64,000 bases of DNA from DATKJS01 sp050015275 (GTDB taxonomy: Bacteria; Acidobacteriota; Aminicenantia; Aminicenantales; Saccharicenantaceae). A program made the position numbers and the translations under genes. The DNA lies in contig JBEKBS010000007.1 of NCBI GenBank assembly GCA_050015275.1, forward strand, positions 43,870-107,869, written 5' to 3'. The notes under the pieces were generated by a model, which was not told the DNA's origin, ran no database searches, and was given only the letters and a program-made list of their open reading frames with translations. Positions 16,258-24,473 of this stretch are shown here, one piece after another (position 1 is the stretch's first letter; every line of letters begins with the position of its first letter).

Positions 16258-16452
16258 TCAGCTCCCCGCCGCCGGCGGCCCGTCCTTCTCTTCCCTTTCC
16301 TTGAGGAGGTAATAGACTTCCCAGCTGATGTCGTCCGCGAGGCAGCCGATGCACGACTTGGGGGTCGTGGCGATCTCGTCGTCCGCGATCTTGTCCTTGA
16401 TGATCCTCTTGACGATCCTCCGGATCTTATAGAGGAGGATGTAGTTGACCAT
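16258..16452 (-). CDS. Small hypothetical protein with a CxxC pair
   Basis: A 64-residue protein, basic in its first third (IRRIVKRIIKDK) and containing SCIGCLADDISWEVYYLLKERE. The Cys-x-x-Cys pair could bind metal or sit in a redox site, but nothing confirms this. AGGAAA lies a few bases before the ATG on the minus strand. It is convergent with rarA, with three bases between the stops. I do not recognise the family; its compact placement and ribosome binding site are the reasons to call it. Confidence 0.55.
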   Translation of the reverse strand: MVNYILLYKIRRIVKRIIKDKIADDEIATTPKSCIGCLADDISWEVYYLLKEREEKDGPPAAGS

Positions 16453-16584
16453 GCCGGTTTCCTGGAACCGGATGATAGCAGTTTAGGCCCCTTTTTGCAA
16501 AATCCGCCCCCCCTCGGCCCTTCCCGACCCCGCTTTCCCGTTTGCGGGTCGGGTGAATCATGCTATAGTTAGCTCGTCAACGAG

Positions 16585-17721
16585 ATGAGAAAAACAAGCG
16601 CCGCGCTGTTGACCCTGGCCATCGGCCTTACGCTCCTCGCGCCCTCAGCCTGTCGGCCCGCCCGGTTGAACATGGCCCCGCGCCCTGAAACGCTCGGTTT
16701 TCCCCTGATCGAGGAAAAGGCGCTGCCGTTCGAGGGGACGGCCCATGGGCCCGTCAGGGTCCGCTATGGGACGGCCTACTTCACGACGGAAGAGGGCTTC
16801 CTCTACAGCGTCGACGTCCTGTCCGAGCGGATCCTCTGGAGGTTCAAGGCCGAGAAGCCCTTGCCCTTTGGCCCTGAGCTCTGCGACGAGTCGATAACGG
16901 TCCGCGATGACGGGAACACCATCTACGTGCTGGATACGGACGGCCGCCTGATCTTCAAAACGACGCCGGCGGACCGCGTGACGACACCCGTCCGCGAAAT
17001 CCACAACCGGGTCTATTTCGGGTGCGGGAACGGCCGCATCGCCGCCCTGGACGTTCAAAAGAACGGACAGCCCTCATGGGAGTACAACGCGGGGGCGACC
17101 GTTCGCTCCGGCCCCATCTTTGTTGGGGGCCTTGTCTTGTTCGGCACGGACAACGGCCGCGTCCATGCCCTGGACGATAACGGGAAGCCCGTCTGGACCT
17201 TTGCCGCCAGAGGCCCGGTCCGCGTCGATCCGGCAGCGTCGGACGGCCGGATATATTTCGCGACAGAGGAGCGCTATTTCTACTGCCTGGAAGCGGCGAC
17301 CGGGAAGAAAAAATGGGTTTTCCGGCTGGCCGGCACGCTCGTTAGCCCGCCGAAGCCGACCGGGAGGCTGGTCGTCTTCGCGGCCTCGGACAGCGTTGCG
17401 TACTGCCTCAGGGCGCGGAACGGCGAGATCGCCTGGTGGCAATCCATCCCTTCGAGGGTCGTCCACGGGCTCTCCGTGGCCGACGGCATCGTCCTCGTTT
17501 CCTCGTCTTCCCCGGACGTCATCGGGTTCAATCTCAAGGCCGGCTTCCGGACCGGGAGCTACCGGGCAGCTGGCGACTTGCGGGCCGGGGCCGAGTGGGC
17601 CACCCCTTATCTCGTCCTCATCGAGCCCGACCCGATGTCGGCGGGGGAGAAGATCGTTTTCCTCAAACGGGACAGGCGCCCCGTCGGGACCTTGGGCAAG
17701 CCGAGCGCCGTCCGGCGTTGA
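16585..17721 (+). CDS. PQQ-like beta-propeller repeat lipoprotein
   Basis: A 378-residue protein with a lipoprotein signal peptide ending PSAC (Cys23). The body is a series of PQQ-like blades, seen as recurring W-x-F/Y endings: RILWRFKAEK, PSWEYNAGA, PVWTFAARG, KKWVFRLAG and IAWWQSIPS, each after a 'G-x-L/V-x-A-L-D' type strand. It resembles BamB and PQQ-binding-like propeller proteins, but no other Bam gene is nearby. TATAGT at 16564-16569 lies close to the ATG, implying a leader of about nine bases with no Shine-Dalgarno. Confidence 0.82.
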   Translation: MRKTSAALLTLAIGLTLLAPSACRPARLNMAPRPETLGFPLIEEKALPFEGTAHGPVRVRYGTAYFTTEEGFLYSVDVLSERILWRFKAEKPLPFGPELCDESITVRDDGNTIYVLDTDGRLIFKTTPADRVTTPVREIHNRVYFGCGNGRIAALDVQKNGQPSWEYNAGATVRSGPIFVGGLVLFGTDNGRVHALDDNGKPVWTFAARGPVRVDPAASDGRIYFATEERYFYCLEAATGKKKWVFRLAGTLVSPPKPTGRLVVFAASDSVAYCLRARNGEIAWWQSIPSRVVHGLSVADGIVLVSSSSPDVIGFNLKAGFRTGSYRAAGDLRAGAEWATPYLVLIEPDPMSAGEKIVFLKRDRRPVGTLGKPSAVRR

Positions 17722-17771
17722 AAACGGCCCGGAAAAGTCTTAGAATCGGCCTTCGAGAAAGGAGCGGTCCC

Positions 17772-18320
17772 ATGAATCGCGAAGAGGCCCTGGAACTTCT
17801 GAAGCAGCATCTCAAGAACAAGAACCTGGTCAAGCACTGCCTCGCCGTGGAGGCCTGCATGAGGGCGATGGCCGTCCGGCTGGGGCACGACCCTGAGCCC
17901 TGGGGCCTGGCGGGCATCCTCCATGACCTCGACTACGAGGTCACCGAAAAGAGCCCTGAGCTCCACACCACGGAAACCGTCAAGATCCTCCGGGACAAGG
18001 GCATCGACGAGGCCATTATCCAGGCCGTCCAGGCCCATGCCGGCAAAGTGCCCTGCCAGACGCCGATGGACTGGGCCATATTTTCCATCGATCCTCTGAC
18101 CGGGCTGATCATCGCCGCGACCCTGATGCATCCCGATAAGAAGCTCAAGTCCATCGACCTCGAGTTCGTCAAGCGGCGCTACAAGGAGAAAAGCTTCGCC
18201 CGCGGGGCCCGCCGCGAGGAGATCGAGCAGTGCGTCAACCTCGGCCTCGGCCTGGACGAGTTCATCTCCATCGCCGTCGCCGCCATGCAGGGGATCGACG
18301 CGGACCTCGGCCTCGCCTGA
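17772..18320 (+). CDS. HD domain phosphohydrolase-like protein (HDIG type)
   Basis: A 182-residue HD-superfamily protein. Metal ligands are His22 (LVKHCLAVE), the HD pair His51-Asp52 (ILHDLDYE) and a later histidine in HTTETVKILRDKGI. The ATG at 17772 follows GAAAGGAGCGG. Proteins of this type (often annotated HDIG domain-containing) may hydrolyse nucleotides, but the substrate is unknown. The gene starts 50 bases after the propeller lipoprotein on the same strand and may be co-transcribed; a TAGAAT lies in between. Confidence 0.85.
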   Translation: MNREEALELLKQHLKNKNLVKHCLAVEACMRAMAVRLGHDPEPWGLAGILHDLDYEVTEKSPELHTTETVKILRDKGIDEAIIQAVQAHAGKVPCQTPMDWAIFSIDPLTGLIIAATLMHPDKKLKSIDLEFVKRRYKEKSFARGARREEIEQCVNLGLGLDEFISIAVAAMQGIDADLGLA

Positions 18321-18406
18321 GCCGCCGATATTCCCGCGCTCGGCGACGTCCGGATCTCGTCGAGGTCCCGGCTCACATGTCCGTTTCTGCGCCGCCCCGG
18401 CTCTCG

Positions 18407-20359
18407 CTAATCCAATAGGGTCGCCCGGAATCCGACTTCGAGATAACGTCCCCGCCACGGGAAACCGGGCTCGGTGTAGAAATAGCGGTTGAAAACATTG
18501 CCCAGTTTGACATAGACCTCGTAGGGAGACCGGATGTGATAGGAAACGACGGCGTCCAGGTTGAAATACGAGGGGATGGTCAGATCGGAGGATGTGCTCG
18601 TATTGTACCACCACGAAACTGAGCCGAAGAGGCCGTCGAATCCGACCCTCAATCTATCGACCGGGATGAAGGACGCGTTGAAATTCAGGTTGTTTTTCGG
18701 TTGAGCGTCCAGCGGGCGGTTGTCGCTGTCATCCTGGGGAATGAGGAACGTGTAGTTGACGGTCGCGGTGAACCAGGACAGGGATTTCTGGGCCTGGAGC
18801 TCGAAGCCGGTGATATGGGCCCGGCCGACGTTGAGGAAGCGATGGGTGCCGTCCGGAAGGACGACCGTATTGATGAAGTCCCGGAACCGGTTGAAGAAGA
18901 CCGTCCCCGTGAGAAAAATCCCCCGGCTGTACGTCCCGCTGAACTCGAGGCTCGTCCCGGATTCAGGGAGCAGGTCGGGGTTTCCCGTCGAGGGGGAATA
19001 GAGGGCCCGCATCGAGGGGAAGATGGATTTGCGGGCGAAGGAAACGTGAAAATCCAGGTCTTCGTTGGGCGTGAATTTCAGCCCGATGAGCGGGTTGACG
19101 GAGGTATTGTTATCTCCGCTCACGAACTTGTGGATGACGTCCAGGCTGAGGCCGCCGATGAGCGTCCATAGATCAAAGATCTTCAGATTGTCCTCGAGAC
19201 CTATCGATACCGTGCCCTGGCTGTATTCGTTCCAGGGCTGGCCCGTATTGTTTTGGATCCGTGCGACGTCGCGCTGAAAGAGGAAACTCGCCTTGAGCGT
19301 GTTCCTATCGCTTGTCGGCACTTCGGCCAAAGCGAAGCCGCCGTAGACGGAATTATTATAAGTGCTCTCGGACGTGAGGGTGGTCATCCCCGGGTCCGAA
19401 TACGAGTCCAGCGTGTTGAAGTAATTTACCCAGTAGGTCCGGAAGCGGAGGACGGAATCTCCTCCGAGAGAAGTGAATCCGCCGGCATTCAGCGTGTACC
19501 GGTCCCACTTTGGAAAAGTCCAGTACCGGGGCATCTGGGTGAAGAGGGCCGCCGGCATGCCGTAATCGGATTGGTAAAGCCCGCCGTTGATCATGATCTC
19601 CGTCGAGTCCGAGGGCGTGTAATAGAGCTTGCCGTTGAGGTTCAGGCGGCTGTAGTTGCTGTTGGCCCGCAGAGTCTGGCCTCCCGCGGCGGCATCGGGG
19701 ATGTAGAAGCCGTTGGAATCCTGGTACAGGGCGCTGGCCGCTAAGGAGAATTTATTCCACCGGGCCGAGCCGTCGAGGCCCACTTCTTTCGTGCTCTTGT
19801 CGCCGTAGCTTCCCGCGAGCGAAAGGTAGGGCTTTTCGCCGGGCCGGAGCGTGATGACGTTGACGATGCCGCCGAGCGTATTGGGGCCGTAGAGAACCGA
19901 CGACGGTCCCTTTGTCACCTGGACCGTATCGATGCCGCCCGCCGATATGGTCTTGAGATCGAAAGTGCCGAAGTAGGGCTCATAGACCGGGACGCCGTCG
20001 ACGAGGAGTTTGATCCGGCTGGCGTCAAGCCCCCGGAGTTTCAGGGTGAACGTGTCCTTGTTCCCGAACGTTACGAAGGCCCCGGGGACGTACTTGAGAA
20101 CGTCCGAGAGGTCGAGCGGTTTGATTTCATCGATCTGGGTGGCCACGATGGTGGAAACAGTCGCCAGCGGGATGTCCTTGGGGAGCTTCCCGACGACGAT
20201 GATCTCTTCGGTGATCTTGACGGGCTTTTCCTGTTCCTTCTCCTTCTTCCGTTTCTCGGCCGCCTGGTCCTGGCCAAAGCCCAGAAGAGGGCCCAGGCAG
20301 AAAGCAACAATGAGGAGGATGACCGCAAGGCCCTTTTGGGGGGATGATACAGATGGCAT
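18407..20359 (-). CDS. TonB-dependent outer-membrane receptor
   Basis: A 650-residue TonB-dependent receptor. A signal peptide (to about residue 29) is followed by a TonB-box-like EEIIVVG (about 50-56). The plug domain runs through LKLRGLDASRIKLLVDGVPVYEP and GPSSVLYGPNTLGGIVNVIT. A beta-barrel of about 480 residues ends FRATLLD, with alternating strands throughout. Size and plug resemble BtuB/CirA-type receptors for small chelates. No ABC transporter or chelator genes are adjacent, so the ligand is unknown. A promoter and repeated TTGAC boxes lie upstream. Confidence 0.92.
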   Translation of the reverse strand: MPSVSSPQKGLAVILLIVAFCLGPLLGFGQDQAAEKRKKEKEQEKPVKITEEIIVVGKLPKDIPLATVSTIVATQIDEIKPLDLSDVLKYVPGAFVTFGNKDTFTLKLRGLDASRIKLLVDGVPVYEPYFGTFDLKTISAGGIDTVQVTKGPSSVLYGPNTLGGIVNVITLRPGEKPYLSLAGSYGDKSTKEVGLDGSARWNKFSLAASALYQDSNGFYIPDAAAGGQTLRANSNYSRLNLNGKLYYTPSDSTEIMINGGLYQSDYGMPAALFTQMPRYWTFPKWDRYTLNAGGFTSLGGDSVLRFRTYWVNYFNTLDSYSDPGMTTLTSESTYNNSVYGGFALAEVPTSDRNTLKASFLFQRDVARIQNNTGQPWNEYSQGTVSIGLEDNLKIFDLWTLIGGLSLDVIHKFVSGDNNTSVNPLIGLKFTPNEDLDFHVSFARKSIFPSMRALYSPSTGNPDLLPESGTSLEFSGTYSRGIFLTGTVFFNRFRDFINTVVLPDGTHRFLNVGRAHITGFELQAQKSLSWFTATVNYTFLIPQDDSDNRPLDAQPKNNLNFNASFIPVDRLRVGFDGLFGSVSWWYNTSTSSDLTIPSYFNLDAVVSYHIRSPYEVYVKLGNVFNRYFYTEPGFPWRGRYLEVGFRATLLD

Positions 20360-20471
20360 GATGACCTTCTCCTTTTCAAGAATGGAAGGAAAAACCGTTT
20401 CCCGTTTTTCCCTATCGGTCGGCGGGCCTGGCCGCGGGGGCTTTAGCGCCGCCGACTCGGAGACGGCGTGA

Positions 20472-20501
20472 ATCTTAACAAAAAAAACGGCGCCGGGTCA
20501 A
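20472..20501 (-). promoter_or_regulatory. Promoter of the TonB receptor gene, with repeated TTGAC boxes
   Basis: On the minus strand TTGACC (20496-20501) and TAAGAT (20472-20477) are separated by 18 bases. Just upstream, between 20502 and 20526, two more TGAC(C/T)-type boxes occur around an A-run (GGGTTGACTTTGACCC then eight A). The leader to the ATG at 20359 is about 105 bases. The extra boxes could be operator half-sites. Confidence 0.55.
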
Positions 20502-20587
20502 CTTTTTTTTGGGTCAAAGTCAACCCGGCCTCATCTTTCCATGGGGCGAGCCTGGCCATCACTTTCCCGGCCGGCCCGGGCCCGGGA

Positions 20588-22003
20588 TCACTTCGCCGGC
20601 CGCACCTGGAGCTTGCTGTGGCGGACGCCGTAGAGGAAGTAGATTAAGAGCCCGGCCAGGAGCCAGACGCCGAACCGGATCCAGGTGATCGTGGGCAGGC
20701 TGTACATTAGGTAGAAACAGAAGGCGACCGTGACCAGGGGGGTGAAGGGGACTCCCGGCGTCTTGAACTTCCGCTCGACCTCGGGCCTCGTTTTCCTCAG
20801 GACGATGACGCCCACCGAAACGAGGACAAAGGCGAAGAGAGTCCCGATGTTGCAGAGGTCGATGATCATCGGGAGCGGGAAGAGTCCGGCGATCAGCGCG
20901 GTCGCGACGCCCGTGATCCAGGTGCAGATGTGCGGGGTCTTATGCACCGGATGAACCCTGGAGAACCCGGCGGGGAGGAGCCCGTCGCGGGCCATGACCA
21001 TGAAGATCCGGATCTGGCCGTAGAGGGTGACGAGCAGGGTCGAGACCATCCCGATGATGGCCCCCGTGGCGACAATCGCCCCGCCCCACTGGATCCCGAT
21101 CCGGGCCAGGGCCGCCGGCAGCGCGTTGCCCACGTCGATCAGCTTGTAGGGGACGATCCCGGTCAGGACGAACGCCACCGATACGTAGAGTACGATGACG
21201 ACGCCCAGGCAGAGCATGAGGCCCAGGGGGACGTCCTTTCTGGGGTTCTTGGTCTCCTCGGCCGCCGTCGAGACGGCGTCGAAGCCGATATAGGCGAAAA
21301 AGATGATCGCCGCCCCGGCCATGATGCCCTTCCAGCCGAACGGCATCATGGGTTGGAGGTTGGAGAGGCTCACGTGACGGACGCCCAGGAAGACGAAGAG
21401 CAGGATGACGACGATCTTGACGAGGACGATGATATTATTGATCTTGGCGCTCTCCTTGATCCCGATGTAAAGGATCCAGGTGATGAGCAGGGTGATGACG
21501 ATGGCCGGAACGTCCACGACGCCGCCCGAGAGGACGATCCTGCCGGCGGCATTGGTGGTGATCGGAGGAGTCAGGAAGGCCTTGGGGAGCTTGACCCCGG
21601 CGCTCTGGATGAGCCCGATGAAGGTCGTCGACCAGCCCGAGGCCACGGCGCTCGCGGCGACCAGGTATTCGAGCATCAGGTCCCAGCCGATGATCCAGGC
21701 GATGACCTCGCCGAAGGCGACGTAGGAGTAGGAATACGTGCTGCCCGCGACCGGGAACATGCAGGCGAGCTCCGAATAAGTCAGGGCGCAGAACCCGCAG
21801 GTGACGGCGGCGATGATGAACGACAGCAGGACGCCCGGGCCCGCCAGCTGGGCCCCCTGGCCCGTGGCGACGAAGATGCCCGTCCCGACGACGGACCCGA
21901 TGCCCAGGGCGGCCAGGTCGATCGCAGTCAGGTTCTTTTTGAGCTGCGAGTGCTCCGAGGCGTCGTCGATCTGCGCCGGGGTTTTGGTGATCCAGATATT
22001 CAT
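20588..22003 (-). CDS. APC-superfamily amino acid permease
   Basis: A 471-residue permease with about 12 membrane helices. Helix 1 contains AALGIGSVVGTGIFVATGQGA, the glycine-rich substrate motif of the amino acid-polyamine-organocation superfamily. The sequence resembles the cationic amino acid transporter branch (YfnA/CAT-like), for instance in FFAYIGFDAVSTAAEETKNPRKDVPLG. The ATG is preceded by AAAGAGGTTCATC. It is a single gene, divergent from mobB. The exact amino acid is not predictable. Confidence 0.9.
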   Translation of the reverse strand: MNIWITKTPAQIDDASEHSQLKKNLTAIDLAALGIGSVVGTGIFVATGQGAQLAGPGVLLSFIIAAVTCGFCALTYSELACMFPVAGSTYSYSYVAFGEVIAWIIGWDLMLEYLVAASAVASGWSTTFIGLIQSAGVKLPKAFLTPPITTNAAGRIVLSGGVVDVPAIVITLLITWILYIGIKESAKINNIIVLVKIVVILLFVFLGVRHVSLSNLQPMMPFGWKGIMAGAAIIFFAYIGFDAVSTAAEETKNPRKDVPLGLMLCLGVVIVLYVSVAFVLTGIVPYKLIDVGNALPAALARIGIQWGGAIVATGAIIGMVSTLLVTLYGQIRIFMVMARDGLLPAGFSRVHPVHKTPHICTWITGVATALIAGLFPLPMIIDLCNIGTLFAFVLVSVGVIVLRKTRPEVERKFKTPGVPFTPLVTVAFCFYLMYSLPTITWIRFGVWLLAGLLIYFLYGVRHSKLQVRPAK

Positions 22004-22085
22004 GATGAACCTCTTTGCGGACGCGATGGTCTTGGGGCCATGAAACGGGGATTATATCGAAACGTGGGAATATTTCAAACCGTTT

Positions 22086-22114
22086 TTGACTTGCCTCCGG
22101 CCGTATGTTATAAA
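22086..22114 (+). promoter_or_regulatory. Promoter of the mobB-thiF-ppnP operon
   Basis: TTGACT at 22086-22091 and TATAAA at 22109-22114 with a 17-base spacer, giving transcription from about 22121 and a 32-base leader. It is one of the best sigma-70-type matches in the window. Confidence 0.65.
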
Positions 22115-22152
22115 TTTCGCGGATACGCGATCGGAAACAGGGTGCGGACAGG

Positions 22153-22821
22153 ATGAGGATCGTCGCCGCCGTTGGCCTCTCCGAGACGGGGAAAACCCTT
22201 CTTCTCACCGGGCTCATCAGCGAGTTCAAGCGGAGGGGCCTGCGGACATTCGCCGTCAAGCATTGCGCTCACGGCTTCATGCTGGACACCGAGGGCAAGG
22301 ACACCTGGAAATATGCCCAGGCGGGCGCGGACGGGGTGGCCATGATCTCTCCCGAAGAACGGGCCATCTTCGAGCGGACCGGAGAAACGGACCTCAGATC
22401 GATGGCCGAACGGACGTTCGCCGGCGCGGACGTCGTGCTGGTCGAAGGGGGGAAACAAGCGCGAGGGCTCAGGAAGATCGAGGTCCTCCGCTCCGGTCTC
22501 TCCGAGATCGTCCAGACGCCTCCGGAGGAGCTCCTGGCCGTCGTCTCGGATCACGGCGCGCCGCCGGGGACGACCGTCCCGGTTTTTGCCTTGTCGCAGA
22601 CCGTCGAGATCTGTGACCTGATCCTGTCCCAGGAGGAGGAACCGATGTCGGATATCAAATTGGAGGTTGACGGCAAGGAGATCCTCCTGAACCCCTTTGT
22701 CCGGACCTTCATCGAAAAGACGGTCCTGGGCATGGTCACGTCCTTGAGCGGGGTCGATCCGGACCCGAAAAAGATCGTCCTGGCCGTCGACCGGGATGCG
22801 CCCGCCCGGAAGAATTCCTGA
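22153..22821 (+). CDS. mobB: MobB-type molybdopterin-guanine dinucleotide biosynthesis GTPase with C-terminal extension
   Basis: A 222-residue protein. The P-loop reads GLSETGKTLL (about residues 7-16), followed by AVKHCAHGF and DTEGKDTWKYAQAGAD, the conserved MobB segments; VVLVEGGKQARGLRKIEVLR is the switch/Walker B region. MobB supports attachment of GMP to molybdopterin or delivery of the cofactor. The last 55 residues (from about EPMSDIKLEVDGKEILLNPFV) form an extension beyond the usual 160-170-residue core. In context it could serve the tungsten-type oxidoreductase encoded downstream on the other strand. Confidence 0.85.
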   Translation: MRIVAAVGLSETGKTLLLTGLISEFKRRGLRTFAVKHCAHGFMLDTEGKDTWKYAQAGADGVAMISPEERAIFERTGETDLRSMAERTFAGADVVLVEGGKQARGLRKIEVLRSGLSEIVQTPPEELLAVVSDHGAPPGTTVPVFALSQTVEICDLILSQEEEPMSDIKLEVDGKEILLNPFVRTFIEKTVLGMVTSLSGVDPDPKKIVLAVDRDAPARKNS

Positions 22822-22845
22822 GGTTGGGGGCCGGAGGAGGCTGCA

Positions 22846-23493
22846 GTGACGATATCGGCTCTCAAGTTCGCCAAGGATTTTTTTTCGCGGCGGGACCCCG
22901 CCGTCTTGGATATCCTCAGCCGGAGCTCGGTCGGGATCGCCGGGGCCGGCGGGCTGGGGTCCAACGTGGCCATCTCGCTGGCCAGGGCCGGGGTCGGCCG
23001 CCTCGTGATCGCCGATTTCGACACGATCGAACCCTCCAACCTCAATCGCCAGCAGTATTTTGTTGACCAGGTCGGCCGGGTCAAGGTCGCGGCGCTCCGA
23101 GAGAACCTGCTCCGGGTGAACCCGTTCTCCGTTTACGAGGTTCACAACGTCCGGGTCACGCGGAGAAACGCGGCCGAGATCTTCCGCTCGGTCGACGTCC
23201 TGGTCGAGGCCTTCGACAAGGCCGGGGCCAAGGAGATGCTGATCGAGGCCTGCCTCGGCCGCTTCCCGGGACGGCCGATCGTGGCGGCCTCGGGCCTGGC
23301 CGGGTACGGGAAAAACCGGAAGCTCCGGGCCCGCCGGCTGGGGAACCTCTACGTCTGCGGCGACGAGGAGAGCCAGTGCCCGGCAGGCGTCAGTCCGATG
23401 GCGCCCCGGGTGGGCATCGTCGCCAACATGCAGGCCAATTTGGTCGTGGAATTATTGGTCAAAATGGGGGGGCACCATGTTAAAGGTCAATGA
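22846..23493 (+). CDS. thiF: ThiF/MoeB-type carrier-protein adenylyltransferase
   Basis: A 215-residue E1-like enzyme. The nucleotide-binding loop is GAGGLGSN (33-40), followed by ADFDTIEPSNLNRQQYF, the classic ThiF/MoeB acidic and Arg motifs. It lacks a rhodanese domain and is close in size to clostridial-type ThiF. The start is a GTG at 22846 with GGAGGAGG six bases upstream. It adenylates the C-terminal glycine of a ubiquitin-like sulfur carrier. The MoaD/ThiS-like protein at 26091-26318 ends in Gly-Gly and is a candidate partner, but thiamine synthesis elsewhere is equally possible. It overlaps ppnP by 17 bases. Confidence 0.85.
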   Translation: MTISALKFAKDFFSRRDPAVLDILSRSSVGIAGAGGLGSNVAISLARAGVGRLVIADFDTIEPSNLNRQQYFVDQVGRVKVAALRENLLRVNPFSVYEVHNVRVTRRNAAEIFRSVDVLVEAFDKAGAKEMLIEACLGRFPGRPIVAASGLAGYGKNRKLRARRLGNLYVCGDEESQCPAGVSPMAPRVGIVANMQANLVVELLVKMGGHHVKGQ

Positions 23494-23758
23494 GTATTTC
23501 GGCGGCCAGGTGAAGTCCATCGCCTTTGAATCGGCCGAGGGGCCGGCGACGGTCGGCGTCATGGCCCCGGGCGAGTACGAATTCGGGACCTCGACGGTCG
23601 AGATCATGACGGTCATCACAGGCAAGCTGACGGTCAAGCTGACGGGGAGCGAGGACTGGAAGGACTACGGCCCCGGAGCCAGCTTCACGGTCGAGGCGAA
23701 GGAGAAATTCCAGCTCAAGGTCGCCTCCGACACCTCCTACCTCTGCCTCTACAGGTAG
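23477..23758 (+). CDS. ppnP: Pyrimidine/purine nucleoside phosphorylase PpnP (YaiE family)
   Basis: A 93-residue single-domain cupin-like protein matching the PpnP/YaiE (DUF1255) family. It starts KVNEYFGGQVKSIAF and contains GVMAPGEYEFGTSTVEIMTVI and GSEDWKDYGPGASF, strong family signatures. It carries out phosphorolysis of nucleosides to base and ribose 1-phosphate. The ATG at 23477 lies inside the end of thiF, so translation is probably coupled. Length equals the family norm. Confidence 0.93.
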   Translation: MLKVNEYFGGQVKSIAFESAEGPATVGVMAPGEYEFGTSTVEIMTVITGKLTVKLTGSEDWKDYGPGASFTVEAKEKFQLKVASDTSYLCLYR

Positions 23759-23784
23759 GACAAAAAAGGGACGCTCAGAAGGAT

Positions 23785-24444
23785 TCAGTACCGCCAGCCC
23801 ATGGCCGCCCGGGCGAAGACGTTCATGAGAATGGGGACGGCATAGATGAGCGAAACCGCCAGGATCCGCTTCGATTGTTTCCTGATGCTGAGGACCAGGA
23901 TAACGGCCGCGTAAAAGTAGAAGTATCCGAAAAGGAAAATCAGCCAGATCCCCTCGAACGAACGGTTCCAGAAGGGATATTCCCAGACCAACTGTCCTCC
24001 CAGGTTCAGGATGACCTCGATAAAGACGCAAAAGGCGGCGTACCCGATCGCCCAGAACCAGCGGTTGGGGAGGCCGAGGATCTTCTCTTTAGGGTCCTCC
24101 GATAGCGTGTTGTAGTAGATGATCCCGGAGATGGCGAACATGAACATGATCTCGATGTTCCAGCCGACCGTTGTCCGGAGGGCCGTGTCGCCCGGCGTCG
24201 TCCAGAGCGCGGACCGCCCGGTGAGAACGAGGACCCAGCCGTTCCAGGTCTCGTTAAAGAAGTCCATCCCAAAAAGGGTCAGGCCGGCGAAAATAGCGTC
24301 CCAATTTCCCGAGCGCCGCGCTTCCCTCATCTCTTTCGTGTAGATGTAAAAGACGATCGCCAGAAGCGGGATCACGTGCCACTTGATCATCGTGAAATCC
24401 CAGAGACCTGAGAGGGCGCGAACCGAAGCTTCCGTTATGGCCAT
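23785..24444 (-). CDS. Multi-helix membrane protein of unknown function
   Basis: A 219-residue protein with about six hydrophobic helices (for example HVIPLLAIVFYIYT, WNIEIMFMFAISGIIYYNTL, FWAIGYAAFCVFIEVILNLGG, and IWLIFLFGYFYFYAAVILVLSI). It contains MDFFNETWNGWVLVLTGRSALW and many aromatic residues. I do not recognise the family. It begins 30 bases after the aldehyde dehydrogenase on the same strand, making it the last gene of the AOR operon. AGGAGGG sits directly in front of the ATG. A role in membrane-linked electron or substrate handling would be guesswork. Confidence 0.75.
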   Translation of the reverse strand: MAITEASVRALSGLWDFTMIKWHVIPLLAIVFYIYTKEMREARRSGNWDAIFAGLTLFGMDFFNETWNGWVLVLTGRSALWTTPGDTALRTTVGWNIEIMFMFAISGIIYYNTLSEDPKEKILGLPNRWFWAIGYAAFCVFIEVILNLGGQLVWEYPFWNRSFEGIWLIFLFGYFYFYAAVILVLSIRKQSKRILAVSLIYAVPILMNVFARAAMGWRY

Positions 24445-24473
24445 CCCTCCTGATGTCGAGATTTATGATCCGG

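Noticed and set aside
16523..16553. GC-rich hairpin after the small gene at 16258, considered as a terminator
   Set aside because: The stem (about 10 bp with a bulge) is real, but no T-run follows on either strand and a -10 box lies just downstream, so terminator status is not supported.
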